Assembly: GCA_023101885.1 (NCBI GenBank)
Contig: JALPQD010000407.1
Span: forward strand, 483,846-547,845
From: Typhlomys cinereus
Taxonomy: Eukaryota; Chordata; Mammalia; Rodentia; Platacanthomyidae
Length of the DNA stretch: 64,000 nucleotides
Reading direction: 5' to 3'
Position numbers and translations under genes: made by a program. Position 1 is the first letter of the stretch; every line of letters begins with the position of its first letter. Shown here piece after piece: positions 35,003-46,256 of this stretch. The notes under the pieces are model-generated. The model did no database searches. It worked only from the letters and a program-made list of their open reading frames with translations, and had not been told where the DNA came from.

Positions 35003-35265
35003 ACTGAAGTTTGAATGTGAGCTATTCCCCACAGGTCCATGTGCTTGAACACTTGATCCCTGGTGGGTGACACTCTTTTGTGAAGTTGTGGAACCTTTGG
35101 GATGTAAGGACTCTATGGAAGTCTGGCTCATGAAGGGGTCTTATCTGGTCACTGTGAGAGCAAGCTGCAAATTTCCTGCTGCCACTGATTGAGTCTAACT
35201 GCCCTGCTATCCTTTCTATGATGGACTGGGTTCTCCAAAGCTTTGCGCCTTCTACTCTTAACTTC
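35003..35265 (+). repeat. 5' part of a MaLR/ORR1-like LTR
   Basis: It reads ctgaagtttgaatgtgagct...ccccacaggtccatgtgctt gaacacttgatccctggtgg...gttgtggaacctttgggatg, the opening blocks of rodent MaLR LTRs in sense orientation. The later part (cttcctgtt..., ctgcatgcaatg, AATAAA end) is missing or unrecognisable. Confidence 0.6.
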
Positions 35266-36480
35266 ATTCTCGTATGCAAAAATCTCAGGAAGGGAACAAG
35301 AGAAAGAGGATAATAGAAAAATGCAGATTCTCTGTGTGATTCATTTTTAGACAAAGGAAGATATTTTTCTTCCTGCTTAGCATTCTTTTTCAAATAGTAA
35401 AAATCTCCTAAATCCACTGCTAATACGACATCAGGGACTAATTAAACATATAAAGCAAGAACTCATTACAATGGATTGAAAGGGGATGGACCTTTGTGAA
35501 TTGCTAGACAAAGGAAAAGCAAGCAAGGAACAAGACTTTCCCAGCCCACTTAAAATGATTTATTTATTTAATGATTCTAGATGTGGATTAACCTTCTCTG
35601 AATTGTTTTTTCTTTGTTTTGTTTTTGTCCCTGACTTGAATCTAAAAGTGTTTTGATAAGTGGATCAAAAGCTATGTATTTCAGGGTGGTTTCACATCTC
35701 TCTCCATGTACCAGGCTATCAATCTGTTTTATCACTCATGTTGTTTTATTACTCCTTTCAGTAATAATCCTTATTGAATTACATCAATACCCATGGTATT
35801 GTCTAGAGTACAGAGGGCCAGACTTGTTTCCACATTTTTTTTTACACATTAAAAAATGCCATAGAAGCAAACATGAGCAAAAGTCTGCAGCTAATACTTT
35901 CGACACTCTTAAGACTGTCTATGCTGTGAAAATGCCCAGCGGAGCCCTTGATGTGGATGCTTGGTCCATGAATAGTAACAACAAGCAAAGAAGTTTTTGG
36001 TTTTGTGTTAGATGAATTTTCAGTTTATCACACACACTCTATCTATCCTCTTGGGCCTAATATGTACTTCAGTTCCTGGACATCAATAGCCATATCCATG
36101 TCTTTAAATTCACTTATTATCTGTTCCTCCCACTGTCTTCCTATTTCTTTACAGGGACATTTTCTTGAAAAATGCTGTTATCCAGCCCAGACTGTCAATG
36201 TAATGTATAGCAGACTGCAAAGTTGCATTGCTGGATCAGCTAGTATCTGTGTCCCATGCTGCCTAAATGACCGAAGGCATAAGAAACATGACATTAATCA
36301 TCAGGTGTGGCTTGTCTTTGTCAGTCTGCAATATGCAGAGAAAATCTTCAGAAATGACTTAAAAGCAATAATTAGTTTTAGTCTGGGAAGGGTGCCTTCC
36401 TTCTCAACAATTCAACTGCCTAAAGTAACCACTAGTGAGACAAGATATGGCAACTGAGTGACATGAACGGACTCCAGCAA
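35266..36480. other. Intergenic DNA with two long but unsupported open frames
   Basis: Frames of 120 codons (35653-36015) and 150 codons (36005-36457) overlap by 11 bp on the plus strand. They are the longest in the window. Neither shows a domain, low-complexity repeat or family motif, and no splice sites or promoter frame them convincingly. I leave them uncalled. Confidence 0.4.
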
Positions 36481-36925
36481 TGTGTATATTAGTCAGTGTT
36501 CTCTAGAGGAACAGAGCCAATAGAATTCATATTTTTATATATATGAATTAATTAGACTTACAAGATAAAGTGATCTGCCAACAGTAGCTGCTTGTAGCTG
36601 CTCAGTTCTTAAGTCGAATATCTCAGCAATCCCAGTCTGGTGAAAAATCCCTAGCAAGTCTCACAGTAGTCCCAGCCAATTCTGAAGACCTGAAGACCAA
36701 AGGATTCCTAGAGTCTTGAACCTCAGTCACTCTGGAAGGCCAAAGAGACTGGTTGGTCTTCAGTACAACAAGACAACAAAGGGCAAGAGAAAGGACAAGC
36801 ATTTCCACCTTGCACTTCCTTTGTCCAGTACAACACTGGACAATCAATTAGACAATCGCCAGCAGGCTTGTTCAAGGGCTTAACTATCAATTCTTCATAG
36901 CTGTACCCAAAGCTCACCCTGCAAC
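36481..36925. repeat. ERVL-type (MLT2/MT2-like) LTR
   Basis: It opens tgtgtatattagtcagtgttctctagaggaacagagccaatag, the well-known start of mammalian ERVL LTRs (the mouse and human relatives share 'ttagtcag-gttctctagag-aacagaacc'). It ends in a block shared with 7125-7210. No coding interior follows, so it is a solo LTR or fragment. Confidence 0.6.
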
Positions 36926-38561
36926 AATAGTTTAGCCTTAAGCAGAGATAACTCATCATAAGGGAGAACAGGGAGAGAAGAAGAAAGTCACATGTGCAGC
37001 ATGGCAGGAGGAAACCCAAAGACGCAGAGAAAGAAAGGAGAGTCCCTGTATTATATTTCATGGCTTCAGTGATTGTTAAGGAGTTGTGGGGGTTGCTAGG
37101 AACATGGAGCAGTGGCAGTGGGGAGTGAAAGAATGTGAGGGATTTAGGAAGTGTGGTCTGTCTAAGGAATCACCATATTTCGACAGACTTTATAAAGATA
37201 GACAAGAAAAGAATGGGAATTTTTTAGATCAGGTCTTTATTATAAATTTTTGTTCCAAGTAATGATGACATACAGGCAGAAGACATTGACTCTGCCTGAA
37301 AGAACTGAGGTTATTGAAATGAAAAAAAAAAAAAAAAAAGCCTGAGAGTTTCAGTAGAGGGCACAATAAAACAACATTATAAAACAGGGCTCCAGAAGCA
37401 TTTCAACATGTTGCACATCCGGAAGTCCTCATTTGGAATCCCTGTGACACGCAATTAAAAAACAAGACCTGAATTCCGGGGTATTCTCATATGGCTGAAA
37501 GGTGTCACTAGATTTGGTTGAACACCTCAATTGACTGCTATGTTGTTCTCAACGCACAATGAGTATACAAGGTTGTTGCTTGTTTGTATCAAATCCATTA
37601 CAATAATATATCTAATATTCCATCAAAACGTTCAACGGTTTGGTTTTAAAATATAGAAGTGTGTTCCTCTTGTAATACAGAGCTGTAGCAAAACTAATAC
37701 AATACCACATTTCCTCTTCGTGAAGTCCTTGGGCTCCACATCTCCCTCTGAGCAGGCTGTGGGCTGAGAGTGTGTCATTTCTCGCCTTGGAAATTCTTAA
37801 TCTGAAACTGTCCCAATGGTGTCTTTCCTTCTTTTTAGTAGCTGGAAGAAGGGTGGCAGTTAGAGGGTGACTTCATTACTTTCACTAGTGTCCTAACTAT
37901 TACATTATAATACAAGTTTTCTTTTCCTTACCTAATCCTCCACTAGTGCTGATATTGCCCATTACAGCAGAAGACAGCCATATGTGTCTATAGAGCATTT
38001 TCAATACAGATCAAAGCACAAAGCAAAAAGATACCAAAACCTGCAAAGTGGGTATGAAGAAAGCAAAACAGCTCACAGATATTTTTGCATTCCATGGTAA
38101 TTTTTTGCTTTAATACTATTTTTGCTTCATTCTTTTTGCTATTTTAAGGATATTTTAATAGAAAAGGTAAATTTTCATATATAGTTCATATTATATCTCT
38201 GTTAGAAAATACTGGTCTGGAAAATGCTGAATTTCCCTTTCTCTTTAAACCTAAGTGAACTGTTCATTTTCGTAGGCAAACAAAGAAAGAAACTAGCCCT
38301 AATTGGCATCTGTTTACAGCAGGGCTGAGCCTGTACATAAGAATCACACAGTCTGGGAGACTTTTATGATGACACCTGTTAGCAGCCTGGAATGCAGACT
38401 GGAGCTGAGCTCACTTTCACATAAAGGCATCTTGCACTTGCTGTCTTAGCACGTTGCCTTGGAATTCTACAGAAAACTGCTATGGGCTGCATAGGTGTTA
38501 TTGGCTGTGAGGCTACATGTGTCACTTGCAAGGAAACAGGAGTCCAAAGCTGTGTGTTACC
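36926..38561. other. Intergenic DNA, no recognised feature apart from a poly-A run
   Basis: A run of A18 at 37322-37339 may be the end of a lost retroelement, but no body was recognised upstream. No gene could be supported. Confidence 0.45.
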
Positions 38562-38686
38562 ATCACAAGGCATGGAATCTATTTGCTGGAGCCAAATTAG
38601 AGGTCAACTAAGCAAAGTCGAGCAAAGGCCAGAAAAGGTAGTAATAATGATTTTCAATTAAAATACTGTAACCTTTAATGTTACAG
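38562..38686 (+). repeat. Left arm of a large inverted repeat
   Basis: This arm, from atcacaagg to gttacag, is the reverse complement of 38783-38913 with a handful of differences, including a 5-bp indel at aacatgcc/ggcc. Outside the arms the similarity stops abruptly. Confidence 0.92.
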
Positions 38687-38704
38687 GGTTACTGTAACCC
38701 TTAA

Positions 38705-38785
38705 TGTGTGGTGTATAGAGATGCAAACAGGATCTAGATACAATGTGGACTCTCCCTGAGTGCACAGAAGTTAATGACTAAGCTG
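38705..38785 (+). repeat. Spacer copied from 39385-39531 with an internal deletion
   Basis: Positions 38705-38750 are identical to 39385-39430, and 38748-38785 match 39494-39531 with one mismatch. The intervening 39431-39493 is missing, and both sides of the missing part share gac. The spacer is a shortened copy of DNA about 700 bp downstream, in the same orientation. Confidence 0.92.
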
Positions 38786-38913
38786 TAACCCTTAATGTTA
38801 CAGTATTTTAATTGAAAATCATTATTACTATCTTTTCTGGAACATGCCTTTGCTGGACTTTGCTTAGTTGATCTCTAATTTGGCTCCAGCAAATAGACTC
38901 CATGTCTTGTGAT
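38783..38913 (-). repeat. Right arm of the large inverted repeat
   Basis: Reverse complement of 38562-38686. The first 16 bases (ctgtaacccttaatgt) also occur as a direct copy at 38692-38707, next to the left arm. A transcript across the locus would fold into a stem of about 120 bp with a loop of about 96 nt. Confidence 0.92.
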
Positions 38914-39384
38914 TATTACTTTTAGTAGAAGTTTTGGACATTAATAAAAACTACTTCTTTAATTTGATATAAAAACAATTAGACAGATTTAAAAATTCAT
39001 CACTGTTATTGAGCCCTCACTCTTTGTTTCCCATTGTTAATTGTACAAGTCATCAAGTCTATATAATGGTTTTTATTTTTTATCTTAGGAAACTTCTAAT
39101 TTACACCGTACAGCTTCTAGTGAAGCTCCTTACAACCTCTGATACTAGTCAACTTGATGATAGGATGGTAGAGTAGAAGCTGAGGCCAGGTGCCTATCAG
39201 TGAACGAAAAAGACAGATAAAATACTCCTATGAGAAAAAAATGGAAAGAGAGAGAAAGAAAGAGAGCGAGAGAAACAATTCTAGGTGGGATTTTATTTGC
39301 AAAAGATCACTCAAGACAGAACGAAGATCAATGGTGGGATCCAGGGAGGTGCTCCTCCCTCCAGAACATGCCCCAGAAAGAGAC

Positions 39385-39531
39385 TGTGTGGTGTATAGAG
39401 ATGCAAACAGGATCTAGATACAATGTGGACAGACAGTTAAACATAGCAAGTATGGAGACAGGGACCAAATGAGTCATGACAACCTGAATCGGAGACTCTC
39501 CCTGAGTGCACAGAAGTTAATGACTGAGCTG
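39385..39531 (+). repeat. Probable donor of the inverted-repeat spacer
   Basis: It holds both halves found in 38705-38785, plus the 63 bases missing there, so it is the more complete copy. The two plus-strand frames crossing it (39190-39472) have no domain. Confidence 0.85.
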
Positions 39532-39662
39532 CATTAACTTCACCACTGTCTGACCATGCTACAGGAACAGATATACATTGGAAAACTTGATATAGTGGCC
39601 TAATGGGAGCAGCCAAGAAAGTATTTCACAGTAGCAAAGATAAACACTGGTAGGTGGGGCCT

Positions 39663-40094
39663 TGTTGCAGTTCCCCTGCATAGTTGCTGATAAATGACCA
39701 TCAAACAGCTGAAGGGACCAAGGGATTTATTTTCTCTTACAATTTTCTGGTTACAATTTTCAGTCCAGCTTGATGGGAGAGCGTGCACCAACACCAGGCT
39801 GAGGGAACTGGCTTCATAATCTCTACGTAATGGCTGAGAGAGGGTTGATCCTTACTTGCCAGACCAGCATATCTGACCAAGTATACATAAGGATACAACT
39901 TCCTCAACTGGCTCTCAGTATTTTATTCGTCTGTTCTGGGCCTAGTCTCACCCACAATGGGCTGGACCTTCCCTATCAGCTAGACAATCTTGTGCAAGTT
40001 TGCTCTGGGCCTAACTCAACCACTAATTCTTTACAAATGTACCCAGAGCTCAAACTGTCAACTGTCAAGTTGACACTTGGGCTTAACTATGACA
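39663..40094 (-). repeat. Solo LTR, MaLR/ERVL-like family (copy 1)
   Basis: On minus it runs TGTCATAGTTAAGCC ... AACTGCAACA, so it has TG...CA ends. An AATAAATCCC-type polyadenylation region lies before a terminal segment of about 70 bp. Flanks ggc[c/t]t are a possible 5-bp target-site duplication. Close relatives lie at 45840-46256, 47684-48009, 55330-55678 and 58563-58969. The plus-strand 90-codon frame 39830-40102 is an antisense shadow that recurs in 46039-46248. Confidence 0.7.
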
Positions 40095-40739
40095 GGCTTT
40101 AAATCCTCAGTGGCTGGCACAGAAAGTCCTCCATGCAAAAAAAACATCCTCGATACAGAGAGTACCAGAGACAAAGTTGTAATTGTCAGGCACAGTTTCT
40201 CAGATCAGAGAATTTCAACAGAAAGTGGAGTTCCAACACATAAATCTCTCTCAGCAGGAAGCATAGCGATTTCAGTTTGAATTAGTAGCAGCACTACCTC
40301 CCATCTGTAGAGAATGCTGTGAAGAGTAATCAAAAAGGAAAGAGAAAGTTGATTTTCCCAACTTTCTATTGAATTTTATTTTTTAAATATTTTATGTGCA
40401 GTTTTGTACCTAGTTGTGGTGCTTTAACTCTTGCAACACATGAACTGGCACTTGTGACTGGCCTCTCTCTGTACCAAGTCTATGTTCTGTTTCTCAGACC
40501 TCTAATCCATATGCTTTCTTTCTCATTCTTCCCTGTTTTTCTTTTCCTATCCCCCCGTTTCACTACTTAACTACAAATGTTCTATGAAATCATAAACCAC
40601 ACTTTTTTCAATCAGTACACCTGTGTCACTTTAAACCTTGTTGGGGACATGTCTGAAGTGCACAACTGTCTTCTACTGCAAGTTCACACTGGACTTGCTT
40701 TCAAATCATTGTGCTTATTAATAGAATTGTCTCTCTCCT
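40095..40739. other. Intergenic DNA, no recognised feature
   Basis: No repeat head, LTR edge or coding frame with a domain was seen. Confidence 0.45.
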
Positions 40740-40892
40740 TACATAAGAAGTAGGGAATATACATCCAAGTGAAGACAACTCGCTAGGAAGATTGGCATAA
40801 AATAAACAAACAAGGAAGAAGAGCAGGTAAAGAGGGAACAATAAAAACTAGAAACCATGTCCATATGAACAGAGGTACAAAATACAACAAGG

Positions 40893-40923
<31 letters not shown>
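40893..40923. repeat. (AC)n microsatellite, about 15 units
   Basis: Uninterrupted AC repeat embedded in L1-like sequence. Flanking frames are compositional shadows. Confidence 0.95.
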
Positions 40924-40929
<6 letters not shown>

Positions 40930-41567
40930 TACAGAATATGATACTGCAACACCACAAACTAATAATTCTTCAGTACTGAAACCCAAGAATAGTGAGACAA
41001 CTGGAATGCTAGGGAAAAAAGAGTTCTACTTTTTAAAAAAGAAAATCAGTGATCACATAGAGGACTCAAATATGCATCTGGGTAAAGTAAACAATCAACT
41101 CTAAACAAGAAAATTACCAACGCTGAGGGAATAGTCAGTGATGTGGAGAAGAAATTAGAAATCACGGAGGAAAAATTGAGCATGGGAACTGGGATTCTGA
41201 GAAGGAAACAGACAGAAACGTGGGACTTGTAAGTGTTAATCGACCAAATAAACAGCAGAGTACAAAGCTTTAGCAATGAAGACCCCCATACAAGAATGAA
41301 TTTCAGGGATGAGAGACAAGATAAGACAATATGAATATCAGACATGTATAAATAAAAGTTAATGAGTATGACCAAAATTTCAAAAAAAAAAAAAACTGTG
41401 GGAAACATTCAAGTAGCTAAGAATTCATGGGATAGAAGAAAGGGTTGAGATAAAGTTGAAAGAAATCAACAATTTATATTTCTGAAACTTGGGGGAAGGC
41501 ATGAATAATCAAACACAGGATGCAAATAGAACCACATATACACATGACAAGAGAAGAACCATTCTAA

Positions 41568-41569
<2 letters not shown>

Positions 41570-41613
<44 letters not shown>
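41570..41613. repeat. (AC)n microsatellite, about 22 units
   Basis: Long uninterrupted AC repeat followed by ATATAT, inside the L1-like fragment. Confidence 0.95.
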
Positions 41614-41618
<5 letters not shown>

Positions 41619-42344
41619 CATTGTCAAGATTTACAAATAAAAGGTAAAGAAACAATATAAAAAGCTGTACTAACTCACCTATAAAAGCAAAACCTGTTGA
41701 TCTCTCATCAGCAAACTTAAATGATCCTTATACCTCTAATTCTAGAAAGAAGATTTACTCCCATCTAGTCTCTCCAGTGAGGTCCAGTAGACCTGGTTGT
41801 ATGTACTATGATTTTCTATGGAACACTTATCTCCTCAGAAATCAACTTTGGTCCTATTTTTCAGTAATACACAGACAAGCTATTCATATTAACAACATAG
41901 GAAAGTCTCACATGGCCTCACTCCTGTAGTCTATCAGGAATCTCAGTAAAGGAATATTACATACATGTCATGCAATACCTATCACTATGTATTAGTAAAA
42001 ATATTGTCAAAATAATGTATGTTAACATTTAAATATGTCTGTGTGTATGTAAGAATCCAAGTGAATTCTATGACTGTGATGTGATGACATGGGAAATAGA
42101 GGTGTTATTGCTTAGAGGAAACAAAATAGCAGTTTCTTCAAATAAAACAATTTCAGGACATCTAGACCCAGCCATCCTTTAGCCAAAGTGAAACATTGGC
42201 TTTATCTTAGCTGACTTCTCAGTGTACATGTTTTTCCAGCCTATGGTACATGACATAAAACATAGTTCCCATAATTAATCTCCAGTGTTTTTTCTTTGTA
42301 TATCAAATCTCAAATATACAAGTAGAGTCTCTTATAGGGAGACT

Positions 42345-42585
42345 TTGGGACCCTGAAATAGCTCAGTAGGTACAGTATCTACTTTCATATCTGACTACCT
42401 GAGTTTTGATCCCTAGAGGAATTCCTCAAAGTTGAAGGAGAGAACTGACTTCTAAAACTTGTTCTTTGGTTTTCGCCCATATGCCACGGCATGCATGTGC
42501 ATGCTCTTTCTCTCTCTTTGTTTCTCTCTCTCTCTCCTTCCCTCCCTCTATCTCAAATTAATTAATTAATTTTTTAAGAATGCTT
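42345..42585 (+). repeat. B3-type tRNA-derived SINE
   Basis: It shows gggaccctgaaatagctcag (box A region), ctgactacctgagttttgat (box B region), gaactgacttctaaaactt and catatgccacggcatgcatg. A CT-rich microsatellite (42508-42551) and a short (TTAA)n tail follow. The order matches the copies at 8780 and 23673. Confidence 0.65.
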
Positions 42586-44395
42586 TCATAACCGTAAGTT
42601 CCTCCATGTATTCCACATAAAGACAAGCATGTAAAAGATGGTGGATCTTGAAAAATAAATTTAGAACATGTTAAGTTATGAGAAAACCAAATGCATGAAG
42701 TTTAAAAAAGGCCACAAACTTGAACCTTCGTTCCATTACCATTGTATCACAATGTAACATTATGTCCCCTCTACAGAAAAATTCCACAGGCTGGGCTAAT
42801 GGTTATTGCCAAGATTACAAGATAGTTGTAGATTTTAAGCAGATTCCAGAGTTTTAAAATGCTCTAACCTATGGTGATTTTAAGTGATTTGCATTTTCCT
42901 GAAGCTCATAATTTTAAGGACCTGCTTCTCCTACCTCATTTCACCAAGTTCAGGTGTGGCATGTTACCACACACTGACTAATTCACGTTGGGTTTCTTTT
43001 GCCATGGCATAAGATGAGTTGACATACCCTTTAAAAAAATGGGATTTCAAGAAAAAAGATAAATAATAAAATTCAACACAAGGGCCTTAAACTCTTTGGA
43101 AGGGAGAAACCAAAAAAAATCTTAGGGAAGGCTTCAGACCTCACTTAATTTAAAATATCACATCAGAACTCTAAAAGTCATGGCAACTTGACATCTTTCT
43201 TGGTGTTTGACTGTGATGCTTTCACAGCCCTCCTGATACATCAAATAAAACAATTTATCCAATGAAGATCATAAACTGTTCACAGAAATTGTGTATTCTT
43301 GGGAAATGAAAGAGTTCAAGACTGAATAAAATAATCGAAATTATGGAAACCATTCTTGGCTACATTTCTTTGCATATAGAGAAGGATCTCTAACTTAATC
43401 TCATTTCTACAACTTTAAATCTATTTCTTTGTCACATAGAAAGGAGAACATACTTCTTGCTTAAAGTTCTGCAATAGGTATTGGAGTGAATGAACTCCAT
43501 ATGCTATCCCAAAGGCAGGGTAATTCTTTTAAACTTTTGCTCAAAATTATGCCAAATTTAGAGAAAATGATTCATTCATTGATATGGGTAAAAGGTGATT
43601 TCTCATCGTGCTGAAATCACAATAAACAATATAAATATCTGTGTGCAAAGCAAAGAAAAAATGAATTTCACCAAGAAATTTGGTATTGACTTCAATCACT
43701 TGTTAAATCCATTCTGAAGGGACAAGCTCAGCTAAACAAAGTTTATGATTTCAGGCTCCAAACTTCTTTCCCATGGGTAAAGCGAAGCACTGCCCCACCA
43801 GCTGGCCTACTTTGGGACAGATTGTATCTCAGAGTAACTGCATGTCTAGCATCCTCATTATAAAATGTGGATAAAAATATATCCTCAAACAGGACTCTTG
43901 TGGGTATGCAACACGTTACTATGGTTAAAATGTTTACAATGGAGCTTGTCATGGAATGAAAACTCAGTAATTACTCTTCTTATTATCAAATCCTTCAGTG
44001 TCATTTAATTCCCCTAAAAGACAAAGCAAAATAATCATATCGACTTTTCAAAATGCATCAAAATAGGTCAATAAAATTCAAACATACCAGGAAGAATATG
44101 CCTGGGGATCTCTTATTTTTAAATCACTATTTTAATGTTGATGGCAATGAGTATATGACGATTGCTACTACTCAGTGAGTTCCTCCTACCTGTTTGACAG
44201 GAACTACCTAAAAACTGTCTATTTCTATTATTGCATCCTACCAATAGCTATACAAAGGAAAATTCCATTGTATGCAACAAAACACTGACTGTTGGATATG
44301 TCAGTCCAATGTACTATATTTGTTGGGTTTAGAAATGTTAGAAACCATAATTCAAAACGGCCTAATGACTATGTTTAAGTGCTGGTAATTACAGG
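42586..44395. other. Intergenic DNA, no recognised feature
   Basis: No open frame over 70 codons and no clear repeat family. A possible MIR scrap lies near 43930-44040 but is too diverged to call. Confidence 0.45.
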
Positions 44396-44900
44396 TGGCA
44401 CCCAAAATGAAAAATGAGTGTAAGAGAAATTAAAATTTTAAGATGAGGAACTTTTGAGGGGTCCTGAAACATAAAAATAATTTAACTGAGTTTAACTAAG
44501 TGAATTGAGTGCTTGAAAGAATTAATTGGAGGTTAAAAAAATAGGCCAGGCCAGTAGTAGAGACAGAAATTTAATTGCAGAAGTTTTAAAACAGATGTTA
44601 AAAACAGAAGGAATAAAGGTAGTTAAGAAACAGCTGGTCCAGTTTTGAGATTTAATTGAATACCTTCAACCTTCTTTTCCTGAGGAGGAGACATTAAATC
44701 CTAGAATGTGGGCTCAGTCCTCAGTTCTTAGTCTTAGTAGGGCTGAGACCCTTTGAACCCAGGCCTGGTTTAATTCACACCAATCTGCATTGACAAGTAA
44801 AGGTTGACCCATTTTGTGGCCACAAACATGCAGAACTTTCTATACAATAAAAGAACTTTCTATACAATAAAAGAAAAGCAAAATGGAGACAAAAACATAA
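44396..44900 (+). mobile_element. Fragment of a second class II ERV: primer-binding-site-like sequence and gag matrix remnant
   Basis: tggcacccaaaatg at 44396-44409 resembles a tRNA-Lys-type primer-binding site after CpG decay, and it follows a ...ACA end at 44393. From 44541 one frame reads IGQASSRD, then VLKQMLKTEGIKVVKKQLVQ, a TGA at 44646-44648, then DLIEYLQPSFPEEETLNPR and MW, which fits a class II Gag matrix domain. The codon expected to be the start is ATA (44541-44543), not ATG. No capsid, pol, env or LTR could be recognised around it. It is not closely similar to the element at 30325. Confidence 0.55.
44833..44872 (+). repeat. 20-bp tandem duplication
   Basis: gaactttctatacaataaaa occurs twice in direct succession (44833-44852 and 44853-44872) without mismatch, at the end of the gag-like fragment. 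Confidence 0.93.
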
Positions 44901-45839
44901 GAATTATTCAAGAGTTTTAAGGCTGTATATTCAAGATACATTGGAATGACCAATATGTCTCAATCTACCCATTTTAAGAATAAACTGACTAGAAGAGTTT
45001 ATAACAGTCATTACTCTGTCTCCATTGTATCTTCTAAGATCAAAATACCAACACAACTAGAAGAAACTTGAAAATAGCAGGAATAAAGGAAATATTATGA
45101 AATGGAAGGCATTAAGTAGACTGAAAATAGAGATTTGACATTCCTCAGAGAATGTAAGGAAAGTACCAAAAAAAAATCTAGCTAGAAACTAGAAGTTTCT
45201 GCAGAAAATCACTTGGGATGTTATTTGATTAAAGCATGAGAAGAAATCAATGATAGATGGCAGTGGTTAAGGTTAGTGTGGTCAAAACAAACAGGTTGAA
45301 AATGACTGATGTTTGGAAAAGATATTTCTTGACTATGCTGTGGTTGCATCAGTTGTCTGTTTCTATGTAGTGAACTCTCCAAACTCAGAATCTTAGAGTA
45401 CTAATTTATACACTCATAATTCTGCTATTTGCTCTGACTTTGACCGATCACTCTCAGAGTCCTTCCTGAGTTATAATTATGCAGAAGTTCATAATGGATC
45501 TAGATTTCCCAATAGCCTGCATCCCATAACCATAAGTTAGATAAAGCTGTCAGTCAGAGAACCTTGTTAGTGCACTACATCTCTTCAAGTGAATGAGCTA
45601 AGCTTCAAAAACATGGTTGTAACACATCCCGAAGGGTAAAGTGTCAAAACTTAAGTTGTTCTATGAGCCATTTTCACTGGTGTTCCATTGGCCAAAGACA
45701 GTACTAGAATAAAACCCACCATCACTTTAAGGAGGACCTACCCAAAGCGTGGGTACTGGCAGGAATTCTTAACTGCTTATCATTGGTATGATTTTCTACT
45801 GCAATGAGAAAAATATACACAGAAATCAATATGTGGGTG
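44901..45839. other. Intergenic DNA, no recognised feature
   Basis: Possibly further decayed ERV interior at the left, but no retroviral motif could be followed past about 44850. Confidence 0.4.
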
Positions 45840-46256
45840 TGTTGCAGATTGCCTGCATAGTTGCTGACAAATCATCATCCAATGGCTTAAGGCAACAAGG
45901 GTCTCTTACAATTACTGATTATAGTTCATAGTCCAGCTTGCTGGGAGAGCATGCATCAACACTAGGGCTGAGAGAAATGGCCACACCATCATCACCACAT
46001 AACACCTAAGAGAGGGACCATCCTTACTTGCAGACAACATGTCTAGCCAAGTATACACAAGGATGCCAACTCTCTTAACCAGCAGTCTGTATTTTATTCC
46101 AGGACCTAATCCTGCCCATTATGGACTGGGATTTCCCCATCAGCTAAACAATCTCCTGGAGGTTTGCTCTGGGCCTAACTCAACCACTAATTCTCCACAA
46201 ATGTACCCAGAACTCAAACCTCATTGTCAAGTTCACAACTTTGCCTAATTATGACA
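45840..46256 (-). repeat. Solo LTR, same family as 39663-40094 (copy 2)
   Basis: On plus it reads from tgttgcagattgcctgcata through gctgggagagcatgcatcaa and ccaagtatacacaaggatgc to cctaattatgaca, block for block with copy 1. The LTR sense strand is minus. The plus-strand frame 46039-46248 is its antisense shadow. Confidence 0.7.

Larger units (their letters stand above)
40740..41900 (+). repeat. Old L1/HAL1-like fragment (ORF1-side), split by CA repeats
   Basis: The A-rich sense strand contains blocks such as aaatcagtgatcacatagag, ggatgagagacaagataag and gggatagaagaaagggttgagataaa, then caaataaaaggtaaagaaac and atctctcatcagcaaactta. They follow, in order, the region around and after ORF1 in old rodent L1/HAL1 elements. 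No open frame survives. Two AC microsatellites interrupt it. Confidence 0.5.

Noticed and set aside
36005..36457. 150-codon plus-strand open frame, the longest in the window, next to a 120-codon frame at 35653-36015
   Set aside because: No domain, signal or family motif, no convincing splice or promoter signals, and AT-rich neutral-looking composition. Such lengths occur by chance in 64 kb.
39830..40102. 90-codon plus frame resembling those at 46039-46248 and 58570-58752
   Set aside because: Antisense frame through copies of the same solo LTR, with no retroviral protein similarity.
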